Shown in pieces: positions 26,236 through 34,499 of a stretch of 64,000 nt of DNA. A program made the translations under genes and the position numbers. The DNA lies in contig NZ_CP151943.1 in NCBI RefSeq assembly GCF_038592905.1, forward strand, positions 530,001 to 594,000, given 5' to 3'. Numbering within the stretch: the stretch's first letter is position 1; each line of letters starts with the position of its first letter. The notes beneath the pieces were generated by a model that was given only the letters and a program-made list of their open reading frames with translations, ran no database searches and had not been told where the DNA came from. The DNA comes from Neobacillus sp. FSL H8-0543. GTDB lineage: Bacteria; Bacillota; Bacilli; Bacillales; Cytobacillaceae.

Positions 26236-27546
26236 TCAATATCCTCTCATCGCTATATATTTAGCATATAACACAGGATTCGATTTAACTAAATAATACA
26301 TTTTCCGATCTTTAATGATTAACGGGAAATCATGGTCTGGTCTCTTATTCATTTCAATAACCCAAATTTTATCGTCTTCGTCAATGCCAACATCAATGCC
26401 TAAATCTCCATAGGATCCCGCGATTTCATCCACTTTACAGGCCATATCTGTACAAATTCTTATTATTTCTTGGTATTTCTTAAATGCTGTTAGCTCGTCA
26501 TAGCCAAATTGAGTTTTTAATGCTGACGTTCCTTCCAATGCAAAGCCATTTGCTTTGAAATTTGAGGAAATCGCATTGGTATTTCCAAATCTTGCAATAA
26601 TCCCGGTGCATTGCCAATGACCAGTTTCATTTTTTTGCAGAATTACCCTGTAGTCCACCTTTCGGTCCTCAAATGTATGAAGCCGGATTGGCTGTTGCAA
26701 CAAATATATGGAGTGTTTAGAAAGGAACTTAATCATCTGATCTTTTGATAATTCTGTAATTTCATCTTGATAATTTTTCATAATTACATATTGACTTTCA
26801 ACTTTCTCTATATAATAAATCCCCTTTCCTCTTGACCCGTCCTTGAGTTTTAAATAAACACCATTATATTTCTCTAAAAATTTTTCAACATTTGCTAAAG
26901 TCACTTTATTGGTCGTTTCAGCAAGGTGTTCTTTAAGTTCATCAAAGGGCGAAAGCCAATTCCAAAATTGCCATTTATCAAAATATTGGGAATTAAAAAA
27001 ACCCTCACCCATTTTTTCTTTTAGACCGTTTAGAGTTTTTTGGGATAGTTCTACCCTTCTGAAAATTGCACCTGGAAAAGGAAATTCACATTTTCTCCAG
27101 TTATCAGGTAATGAAGGATCGTATAGATATCCTGTAATTATTTCGTTTGTAAAATCAATCTGCTCTTCACAAAAGACAAATAGAACACCATTTATTTGTT
27201 CGTATAACATTGTATAAATTAAATAATTATTTAAATATTTTTCCAGTCTTTTTTCCGATTTCCCCAATAATAAACCAATCACAGGTCCTATGATTAATTC
27301 ATTGTTTGAAAATAAGAGTTCATACTTTACTTTCGTATCTATTAAAAGCTTCGTAATAACATCCTCGCTGACTAGAATATTATTTTTATTGATTGACTGT
27401 AAACAGGTAATTGCAATCGGTAACCTTCTCTTTCCAAACGATAAGGTAATGGTTTTCTTGCTTTCGATCCCTAAGGAAGCAGCTAGTGCAATTGGAATAG
27501 ATAAAGTGTTACTTGATAATTTATTAGAAACTATTTCATAAACCAC
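26236..27546 (-). CDS. YheC/YheD-family ATP-grasp protein (437 aa)
   Basis: Long-form family member. The N-terminal beta-rich domain ends with IGPVIGLLLGKSEKRLEKYL near residue 90; the linker has PFPGAIFRR; the ATP-grasp has YLKLKDGSRGKGIYYIEK, RKVDYRVILQKNETGHWQ and GIDVGIDEDDKIWVIEMNKR. All ATP and metal positions look intact. Start GTG at 27546 is preferred: GGAGGTG lies inside the end of the upstream gene, which it overlaps by 11 bases, indicating coupled translation. An in-frame extension to 27645 would run deep into the upstream gene. Last gene of the operon 32019-26236. Confidence 0.88.
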   Translation of the reverse strand: MVYEIVSNKLSSNTLSIPIALAASLGIESKKTITLSFGKRRLPIAITCLQSINKNNILVSEDVITKLLIDTKVKYELLFSNNELIIGPVIGLLLGKSEKRLEKYLNNYLIYTMLYEQINGVLFVFCEEQIDFTNEIITGYLYDPSLPDNWRKCEFPFPGAIFRRVELSQKTLNGLKEKMGEGFFNSQYFDKWQFWNWLSPFDELKEHLAETTNKVTLANVEKFLEKYNGVYLKLKDGSRGKGIYYIEKVESQYVIMKNYQDEITELSKDQMIKFLSKHSIYLLQQPIRLHTFEDRKVDYRVILQKNETGHWQCTGIIARFGNTNAISSNFKANGFALEGTSALKTQFGYDELTAFKKYQEIIRICTDMACKVDEIAGSYGDLGIDVGIDEDDKIWVIEMNKRPDHDFPLIIKDRKMYYLVKSNPVLYAKYIAMRGY

Positions 27547-28885
27547 CCCGTCGTTCACCTCCAAAACTAGATAACCATTTAGCATAATGTAATGGGGCCG
27601 ATTTAATTTTATAATATAGCTGGAAATCATCTGCATCCAAGGCAATGGTCATATCTGGACTTCTATTATTGATCTCAATCAGCCAAAGGTTATGGTTTTC
27701 ATCCATTCCAATATCAATACCAATATACCCCAGATGTAGACCTCTACCCTCTAATACTTTACAACATGTAAGAGCCAACCCTTCAATTTCCATATACTTC
27801 TTAAAGGCTTTCTTATAATCATCCTGAAATGTTTCACAAAGGGACTTCCATACCTTTTGTGCTGATCCGCCACTTGATATATTGCTCACAATACTATCTT
27901 TATCACCAAACTTTGTTATCATCCCTGGAACAATCCAATCGCCATTGTGATTTTTACCAACAATCACCCGAACATCCATCACCCTATTTTCTTTTGTCAA
28001 TAATGGTATTCGTTGTTGAACAATATAGTTTTTTAGGCTTATTTCTGACCTAAGGTAATATTCTACAGCTTCCCAAGTATCAAACACTGTTATTATATTT
28101 TTTCCTTTTACTCTATAGCATAAATTAAACTCCTGACCCACCTTTGAAAGCTGAAAGATTCCAGCTCCCTGCATACCAGCCATTGGTTTAATAAACGTCT
28201 CTTTATGAGCATCTATTAATCTTTGGACATTTTCAATATTTTCACACAGAACGGTCTCTGGTAGATATTTCCTTATTTGTTCATTATCAGAAAGCCATTC
28301 CCACATTTCCCATTTATTAAAAACATGAGAATTAAAGAATTTATTACCAATTAACCCAAATAATTTCTTTCGGATTGATTCTTTTATTGGTCTTCTGAGA
28401 AAAACAACTGAAGGAAATGGAAAAATCCCCTCCTCCCATTCATGTTCCTTCGGATTAAATGCATATCCATAGATAAGCTTATTTTTCACATCAATTCCAT
28501 CAGTTGTAAAAAGAAGGATTAGTCCATTTAAATGCTTATAATCAATTAAATAATTTTTATAAATCTTAATTCTTTGTTTAGTCAATTCGTCTATTTTGCC
28601 GCGAATCAACATACCAATGACTGGGCCAATTTGTAATATTTCATTTTCAACCTTAATCTCATATGCATCGATAAATTCAGGGAGAAGAAATTTTTTATAG
28701 ATAGCATTGGATAAATAAATACATTGATCCCGATTATCATGATGCATTAAGGTAACCGTTTCTTTAATTGCCCCAATACTTATGATGATTGAATTCCTTT
28801 CACTTATTTCTAATTTTTCTAAAACGGCTAAAGGAAGGGATATTGTTGGATTAGGAATAGAAATTGTTTTTATAATATATTTCAT
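27536..28885 (-). CDS. YheC/YheD-family ATP-grasp protein (449 aa)
   Basis: Long-form family member with the N-terminal domain motif IGPVIGMLIRGKIDELTKQR and FPFPSVVFLRRP, followed by the ATP-grasp: FIKPMAGMQGAGIFQL, YIVQQRIPLLTKEN, MDVRVIVGKNHNGDWIVPG, IVSNISSGG and GIDIGMDENHNLWLIEINN. The core looks catalytically complete. ATG at 28885 has GAGGTGGGA upstream and overlaps the end of the 775-residue gene by 35 bases. It shares the operon with three other ATP-grasp genes and is closest in architecture to the gene at 26236. Confidence 0.9.
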   Translation of the reverse strand: MKYIIKTISIPNPTISLPLAVLEKLEISERNSIIISIGAIKETVTLMHHDNRDQCIYLSNAIYKKFLLPEFIDAYEIKVENEILQIGPVIGMLIRGKIDELTKQRIKIYKNYLIDYKHLNGLILLFTTDGIDVKNKLIYGYAFNPKEHEWEEGIFPFPSVVFLRRPIKESIRKKLFGLIGNKFFNSHVFNKWEMWEWLSDNEQIRKYLPETVLCENIENVQRLIDAHKETFIKPMAGMQGAGIFQLSKVGQEFNLCYRVKGKNIITVFDTWEAVEYYLRSEISLKNYIVQQRIPLLTKENRVMDVRVIVGKNHNGDWIVPGMITKFGDKDSIVSNISSGGSAQKVWKSLCETFQDDYKKAFKKYMEIEGLALTCCKVLEGRGLHLGYIGIDIGMDENHNLWLIEINNRSPDMTIALDADDFQLYYKIKSAPLHYAKWLSSFGGERRGGL

Positions 28886-31178
28886 TGGAACTTCCCACCT
28901 CACTTTCACTTACGCTAAATCCTTGTAAATGAACAGCATAAAAGAGAGGCTGAGAGCGTATTTTTAAGTACATTTCATAGTCCATTTTTTTAAAGCCTTT
29001 AAAACTCGGAAAAATATTTGCCTCGATAATCCATGGATACCCCTCTTGATCAAGACCGATATCTAAACCAAATTCTGCATAGTGTTCGTCTTTTATATCA
29101 ACTAAATAACAGAACTTCTGACATAGATTTATAATACTCTCATAAATTTTATCGTATGATTGATTGATTCCTGATCCAATTATTACTTCCTCCAAGGTCA
29201 TTGCTTCTCCGCCTCTTGCAATATTGGTTAACACCTCATTTTCACCTGCAACTCTGCATTCGATTCCAGAGCATTTCCAGCTTTTAATATCAGATTTTTG
29301 CATAACTACCCTCACATCTAAGGGGCGGTTGTTTATTTTTAGAAGCGGAATGTAAGTTTGATACAAATACTGCTTATTTAATATATTCAATTTCTTTAAC
29401 ATTTCCTCTAATCCCTTGGCATCTGGAATCAGATGCCGGAGCAGGAACTCATTTTGATGGTCGTATAGAATATACCCTTCCTCTTGTTTTTGATTTTTTT
29501 CCAGTGTAAAGATGCCTCGCCCGCGTGATAGGCTAACGGGCTTTAAAATAATCTTTTCCCTATCCTGTATAAATTCAATTAAATCGTCCATTTTTTTCAA
29601 AAGATGAGTGGAGGGGATATGGTAACGGATCTCCTTTTCATCTTTTAATAAGATAAGATCAGATTTCTTAAAGTAATGGGAATTGAATAAATTATTATTT
29701 GTTAATTCAATTAGTTGGTTAATCCTTTCAAGATTCTGATGGAAATTTCTTCGGTACAAGGTAGCTGGAATCGGTGCAGAATCATATTTCCACTTTTTTT
29801 CAGTTGGATCATACAGCATTCCATAGGCGATCTTTTCCTCCCAGTCGATGGAACGAGTGGAAAAGGCAAAAACTAATCCGCCAAATTTTTCATACTCCCT
29901 GAAACGGTCAGAGTACTTTTCCATATATGTTGGATTGTACAACTGATTTTTTTCCCCCAGCAACAAACCAATAGATGGACCGATTATTGCTTTATCTTTT
30001 GAAATCTTTAATTGATAAGTCAAGTCCATTGGGATATGCATCTTTTTAACAAGCGTATTAGAGATAAGTACTTCTATAGGATCAGTAAATGAATTCCCTT
30101 TTAATAAAATATCCTCTTCTATTAAGTCTATTTTACATGGTTGTTCTTTAATGCCAAACTGGAGTAAGGTTGGTGTGCTGTTCGTTAGACTTGACAGATG
30201 AATTGGAAATTTGAGGCACATTTCATCGTCCTGATACTCTTTTAATTTGATCCAGTAATTAGTATCATCCTCGCTTGAAGGCATTGTTGTGTTCTTTTCA
30301 GATTCTGAACTTGATAAAAGTTCAGTTGTTTTAGTTGGATATTCCTGGCTATTTCCAAAGCTGGGTTCATCTTGAGAATTCTTTTGTTGAAGTATTTCCT
30401 TCGCTACCTTGAATGGAAATTTACATATTTTCTCACACATATGAGTGTTCCAGTCAAAAATGTCTTTAATAATTGTATTTATTGAACATGTTGAACTTAA
30501 AGAATAGAAACCATTTTTATTTAATGAAAAGACAATGCCAATCTCGAAAATTCCAGGGTAATAAAATTGAATGATATCTAAAACCTTTTGGCTTAGATCC
30601 CTTAGTTCGTCCTTTATGTTCTCTTCAAATGATTGGTTTGCTACTAACTTTGAGGCATCCTCTAGGGTGAATAATTTTTGATTAGAATCTTTTGCGTACA
30701 TAATCGGGGATTTCCATTTGTTATTTAATTTTTTTTGACCTAATACATAAAAAGTTAACAAAGTATTATTAGGGTCGATTTCTTCCTCAAAGTCTATTTT
30801 TATATCAGAATATGAATCTAATAATGCACTTAAATCTTTTTTCTTTATTATATGGTGCTCATTAAGGACTTGAAATTTTGGGTGGTTAGAAAGTTCCCTT
30901 AATTTTTTGATATTCTTTTTTTTATAAAAGATTGTTGGGTTATAAATAATCGATGGGATGTCAATTATATCCTTTTTTATCGTTGAATTATTCTGAAGTT
31001 CAATTGCTTGCGTTTTTAAACTCTCGAGAGAAATATCAATAAGTGAAAAGAATTGAATTTTTAGGCTTAACTCTTTGCCCTTCTTAGCATAAATTTGCCA
31101 AATTTCGTCCTTTTTGTTTTTTTGGCTAAGCAGCTTACTCCATTCTCTTTTAGAAAGCAGTACACCAACCGTATTCAT
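28851..31178 (-). CDS. Tandem YheC/YheD protein with degenerate first ATP-grasp (775 aa)
   Basis: About twice the family's usual length. Residues 1-280 resemble a worn YheC/D unit: NTVGVLLSKREW, SIIYNPTIFYKK, then a piece like the late ATP-grasp core (FYVLGQKKLNNKWKSP) and EIGIVFSLNKNGFYSL, but the ATP lysine-glycine loop and the DFRV arginine are missing. A Ser/Glu-rich linker (SSSESEKNTTMPSSEDD) lies near residue 293. Residues 310-775 are a complete long-form unit: IGPSIGLLLGE, ILKPVSLSRGRGIF, LDVRVVMQKSD, GLDIGLDQEGYPWIIEAN. ATG at 31178 follows GGAGGTGGAGG. The first half may bind substrate or partner rather than catalyse; that is inference. Confidence 0.85.
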   Translation of the reverse strand: MNTVGVLLSKREWSKLLSQKNKKDEIWQIYAKKGKELSLKIQFFSLIDISLESLKTQAIELQNNSTIKKDIIDIPSIIYNPTIFYKKKNIKKLRELSNHPKFQVLNEHHIIKKKDLSALLDSYSDIKIDFEEEIDPNNTLLTFYVLGQKKLNNKWKSPIMYAKDSNQKLFTLEDASKLVANQSFEENIKDELRDLSQKVLDIIQFYYPGIFEIGIVFSLNKNGFYSLSSTCSINTIIKDIFDWNTHMCEKICKFPFKVAKEILQQKNSQDEPSFGNSQEYPTKTTELLSSSESEKNTTMPSSEDDTNYWIKLKEYQDDEMCLKFPIHLSSLTNSTPTLLQFGIKEQPCKIDLIEEDILLKGNSFTDPIEVLISNTLVKKMHIPMDLTYQLKISKDKAIIGPSIGLLLGEKNQLYNPTYMEKYSDRFREYEKFGGLVFAFSTRSIDWEEKIAYGMLYDPTEKKWKYDSAPIPATLYRRNFHQNLERINQLIELTNNNLFNSHYFKKSDLILLKDEKEIRYHIPSTHLLKKMDDLIEFIQDREKIILKPVSLSRGRGIFTLEKNQKQEEGYILYDHQNEFLLRHLIPDAKGLEEMLKKLNILNKQYLYQTYIPLLKINNRPLDVRVVMQKSDIKSWKCSGIECRVAGENEVLTNIARGGEAMTLEEVIIGSGINQSYDKIYESIINLCQKFCYLVDIKDEHYAEFGLDIGLDQEGYPWIIEANIFPSFKGFKKMDYEMYLKIRSQPLFYAVHLQGFSVSESEVGSSNEIYYKNNFYS

Positions 31179-31284
31179 CCTCGTACCTCCACCTCCTAAT
31201 ACAAATAGGTAATTAGGACCTTTACCATAATTTATATTCAATGCTCATTAAAAGGTATGGGCAGATTTTAAACTTAGCCTTATT

Positions 31285-32019
31285 TCATCCTCTTTTATAA
31301 GAGTTAATGGTTTCATAAGAGCCATCATTCAAAAATTTAAACATGGAAACAGCAGGAGTCAGGTTTGCTTCTATAATCCAGACCTTACCGTCTAAATCAA
31401 TACCAAGATCTATTCCATATACACGTTTTTTTGTATAGGAATTTGCTAATTGCTGAGCAATTAGCAAGGAAACTTCCTCTAATTCAGCTGCAATATCTTT
31501 GATTTTCTCATTATTAATTAGTGATTTTTCAATTGCATCTTCTACTGATAAAATTGCTTTGGCTGCATTAGTTATAACAAAATTATTTGCGGCCACTTTT
31601 GCAAGTTTACCAGTTACTGCCCATTCCGATGAACTCTTTTTCCTTTGCACCATTACGCGAAAATCAAACGGATTCTTATTAATCGTTGCAAGTGGAATTC
31701 TTTCCTGGACGATATACCGTTGTCTTTTACTTGGAAAGTGATTCTCTTTTAAATAATCATAAATTTGCTCTATTCCGTTTATGATTGTTTTCCTGTGACC
31801 AATATGAAGTTCAAAATTTCCATCTGTTAACGATGATATCTGGATAATGCCAAGTCCCTGATAACCAAAGCAGGGCTTAACCATTATTTGATTATATTTT
31901 TCTAACATTGTATTTAAAGAACTTCTATTCAAGTATTGAGTATCAGGCAAAAAGGAAGAAAGTCTTCCATCCTCCATCATCAATTTATGCTTTGTCCATT
32001 TCCCAACAGAAACACGCAT
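31285..32019 (-). CDS. Short YheC/YheD ATP-grasp protein lacking the N-terminal domain (244 aa)
   Basis: Only the ATP-grasp half of the family is present. It opens at VGKWTKHKLMM, equivalent to the region just before the ATP-binding domain in its sisters, then IMVKPCFGYQGLGIIQI, YIVQERIPLATINKN, FDFRVMVQRKKSSSEWAV and GIDLGIDLDGKVWIIEANLT. Catalytic positions look intact, so it is more likely a natural minimal form than a broken gene. ATG at 32019 with AAGGAGAGG. First gene of the operon that includes the tandem protein and two long forms. Confidence 0.88.
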   Translation of the reverse strand: MRVSVGKWTKHKLMMEDGRLSSFLPDTQYLNRSSLNTMLEKYNQIMVKPCFGYQGLGIIQISSLTDGNFELHIGHRKTIINGIEQIYDYLKENHFPSKRQRYIVQERIPLATINKNPFDFRVMVQRKKSSSEWAVTGKLAKVAANNFVITNAAKAILSVEDAIEKSLINNEKIKDIAAELEEVSLLIAQQLANSYTKKRVYGIDLGIDLDGKVWIIEANLTPAVSMFKFLNDGSYETINSYKRG

Positions 32020-32222
32020 TTTACCTCTCCTTTTTATATTTATTGCCTCATTTATATTCTATTTTGAAAAAATATATATTCCTGTACCAATGAATAAATT
32101 GGGGGTAATCCTATTTTTCTGTTTATTAACCCATTTTTATAAAATAAGGCAGATAACTAGTCCACTAAAAGACAAGTTTAATATACATGTAGGGAACTAA
32201 AAAAATGAAGGAGTGGAAAAAT

Positions 32223-32642
32223 ATGGGAGTATTTAATCCTGGCTTGCTTATTGATTTTGATTGTGAAAACTTTGGGGATCCAGATATAACGGTAACAAGT
32301 GGTACAGGTTTTCAAGACCTTGCCGAAATTACTTTAACTGTTAATTCTCCGACAAACGCAGTTTGGTTGAATGCTTATGCAACTTGGACAGGAACTTCTG
32401 CAGCAGATTTTATTACTTTTAGATTTTTACGTGATGGCGTTGACCCACTTTGTTCAGCAATTGATTCTGTTGATCAAGCAGGTCAAGCTGATACGACAGC
32501 ATTTAGCTGTTGTGACACTACTGTCGATGCTGGAGTACACACTTACACTTTGCAAGCAAGTGTAACTCATCCAAGTGGGGGTCAACAACAAACCGTTACT
32601 TTTAGTATGGGATCTTTCCAAGGTGCAGTTATCAACACTTAA
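32223..32642 (+). CDS. Beta-rich protein of unknown function next to the island (139 aa)
   Basis: Not recognised. 139 residues, acidic, almost no Lys/Arg, rich in Thr/Ser/Val/Ala with alternating patterns typical of a beta-sandwich (WLNAYATWTGTSAADFITF, VHTYTLQASVTHPSGGQQQ). Four cysteines: DCENFG, PLCSAID and an adjacent CC pair. No signal peptide. ATG at 32223 is preceded by AAGGAGTGG. It is divergent from the YheC/D operon and followed by a strong terminator. The composition is like that of exosporium or coat-surface domains, so it may be a structural or substrate protein of the island; that is inference. Confidence 0.7.
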   Translation: MGVFNPGLLIDFDCENFGDPDITVTSGTGFQDLAEITLTVNSPTNAVWLNAYATWTGTSAADFITFRFLRDGVDPLCSAIDSVDQAGQADTTAFSCCDTTVDAGVHTYTLQASVTHPSGGQQQTVTFSMGSFQGAVINT

Positions 32643-32673
32643 ATAAGTGTTGTTATGCATAAAAACTATATAC

Positions 32674-32707
32674 AAAAAAGGTTGCCTCATATGAGACAAC
32701 CTTTTTT
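32674..32707. terminator. Bidirectional terminator
   Basis: AAAAAAGGTTG and CAACCTTTTTT flank a CTCATATGAG core, between the convergent beta-rich gene and ypcP. Confidence 0.9.
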
Positions 32708-32710
32708 GTA

Positions 32711-33607
32711 TTAGGATATAAATGCTTCCTCTAGCGGTAACAGCCTTTGCACACCACGGAGTTCAAGTTCCATTAGTTTGTTCATTGCTTTTTCTCTTTC
32801 GATTCTAAGTCCTGCACTTTCCAAATCACAGCTTACGGGCACATCACACTTAATTTCTGCAAGTATTCTCGATAAATGAAGCATTTCAAGATCCTGCTCT
32901 ATTTTCGTCTTATGTGACTTTGAAAGTTGATCTAGGTTAGCAATGATTCCCTCGACATGCTCGAATTCTTTTAAGAGCTTAAGCGCGGTTTTCTCACCAA
33001 TTCCCTTTACGCCAGGGTAATTATCACTCGGGTCACCCATTAATGCTTTTAAATCAATCATTTGTCTAGGCCTAATCCCTTTTTCTTCGAAGAAAGTATC
33101 AGGGGTGTGAACAAGATAATTCCCATAGCCCTTTTTCAACAAAATGACGGAAATGCTATCATCGAGGAGTTGAAGGATATCCTGGTCTCCTGTCAAAATC
33201 GACACATTTGCTGTATCTCTTGCTTGGTTCGCAATCGTACCAATACAATCATCTGCTTCATAGCCTGCTAAGCCAATATTAGGTATATCAAAAGCAGCAA
33301 CCACTTCTTTAACTAAATCAAATTGCGGAATTAGTTCAACTGGCGCCTCTGAGCGATTACCTTTATAAGCGTCAAACAATTCGGTACGAAACGTTTTGCT
33401 TCCCATATCCCAACAAACGGCCACATGTGAAGGTTTGAAAGAAGAAACAGCGGTAAATAAATGCTTAATAAAACCATGAATTCCATTCGTCGGTATACCT
33501 TTAGAATTTATCATAAACTGACCTGATACGGCCGTTGCATAAAATGCCCGGAATAACAGTGCCATTCCATCTACAAGCATAAGTGAAGGTTTTTGATTAG
33601 TATTCAA
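32711..33607 (-). CDS. ypcP: 5'-3' exonuclease of the YpcP family
   Basis: 298 residues of the PolI-type 5' nuclease fold without a polymerase. Metal-binding acids are in LMLVDGMALLFRAFYA, GYEADDCIGTIA and ILTGDQDILQLL; the helix-hairpin-helix region is GDPSDNYPGVKGIGEKTAL. It removes RNA or DNA 5' ends and overlaps in role with the PolA nuclease domain. Start TTG at 33607 with AAGGGGG upstream. It marks the return to the B. subtilis-like gene order after the ATP-grasp island. Confidence 0.93.
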   Translation of the reverse strand: MNTNQKPSLMLVDGMALLFRAFYATAVSGQFMINSKGIPTNGIHGFIKHLFTAVSSFKPSHVAVCWDMGSKTFRTELFDAYKGNRSEAPVELIPQFDLVKEVVAAFDIPNIGLAGYEADDCIGTIANQARDTANVSILTGDQDILQLLDDSISVILLKKGYGNYLVHTPDTFFEEKGIRPRQMIDLKALMGDPSDNYPGVKGIGEKTALKLLKEFEHVEGIIANLDQLSKSHKTKIEQDLEMLHLSRILAEIKCDVPVSCDLESAGLRIEREKAMNKLMELELRGVQRLLPLEEAFIS

Positions 33608-33669
33608 ATAATTACCCCCTTAAATTGATTTGCCTTAAAACAGCACGTTTCCCATTATAACATAAAAGA

Positions 33670-34497
33670 TCATTCAATTTTGTTTTCTTGATAAGAAATC
33701 CAGTCGCTAAAACTTCCCAAGTAAAGTTTTACCTTTTCGAATCCTGCTTCTTTTAAGGCTAGGAAATTTGGTGCAGCGGTCACACCAGAACCGCAGTATA
33801 CAAACAACTGAGAGTCAAGGGGGATTTCTGAAAACCGTTGTTTTTGGGCTTCGACAGGTTTATAGCACCCCGCATGAAGTCCCTCTATCCAAGGCTTGTT
33901 AATTGCTCCCGGAATACGACCAGCTTTCTTATCAATCGGTTCTTCCAAGCCTAAATAACGTCTTTCTTCTCGTGAATCAATTAAAATCGCAGGGGCTAAC
34001 TGGCCGTTTACCACTGCTCTTACATTATCAACATTACCAATTATTTCCCGATTGATATTAATCTTAAATTCAGCAGGCTCGTAGACAGGTATCTCTGTCG
34101 ATACGGGATAATCCGCCTCTTTCCAGCTGTTAAACCCTCCATCAAGGACAAATACCTTTTCATGGCCAAGGTATTGGAGCATCCACCAAAACCTTGCCGC
34201 AAACGCTCCGTCGCCTTGATCATAGACTACCACAGTAATGGTTTCGTCAATTCCAGATCGCTCTAGCTTTTGAACAAATTCATCTATATCAGGCAGTGGA
34301 TGCCTGCCGCCGTGATCACCCACACTTCCAGATAGGTCTTTCTCGAGGTCAAAGAAGACAGCACCTGGAAGATGACTATAACCATATTCGCGATTACCTT
34401 TTTCAGAGTCTGCTAATGAAAACCGACAATCAACAATGCGAATACTTGATTCATGTAATTGATTGAAAAGCCATTCTTTGTCGATGATGAATTTCAT
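33670..34497 (-). CDS. Two-domain sulfurtransferase (rhodanese/mercaptopyruvate type)
   Basis: 275 residues with two rhodanese domains. The first (about 1-125) has RIVDCRFSLAD and HLPGAVFFDLEKD and is inactive; the second carries the active-site cysteine in FVYCGSGVTAA near residue 235, with IDSREERRYLG and GRIPGAINKPW before it. The loop CGSGVT is closer to mercaptopyruvate sulfurtransferases than to thiosulfate rhodaneses. ATG at 34497 with GGGGGA; it begins two bases after the dynA stop, so the genes are probably cotranscribed. Confidence 0.9.
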   Translation of the reverse strand: MKFIIDKEWLFNQLHESSIRIVDCRFSLADSEKGNREYGYSHLPGAVFFDLEKDLSGSVGDHGGRHPLPDIDEFVQKLERSGIDETITVVVYDQGDGAFAARFWWMLQYLGHEKVFVLDGGFNSWKEADYPVSTEIPVYEPAEFKININREIIGNVDNVRAVVNGQLAPAILIDSREERRYLGLEEPIDKKAGRIPGAINKPWIEGLHAGCYKPVEAQKQRFSEIPLDSQLFVYCGSGVTAAPNFLALKEAGFEKVKLYLGSFSDWISYQENKIE

Positions 34498-34499
34498 AT

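Noticed and set aside
13773..32660. Capsule or teichuronic acid biosynthesis locus
   Set aside because: Glycosyltransferases and a TupA-like protein are present, but no flippase, polymerase, initiating transferase or UDP-sugar enzyme was found, so a classical exported polysaccharide is not supported.
13773..32660. Prophage or transposon-borne island
   Set aside because: No integrase, transposase, phage structural gene or clear att duplication was seen; only a short repeat lies at one edge.
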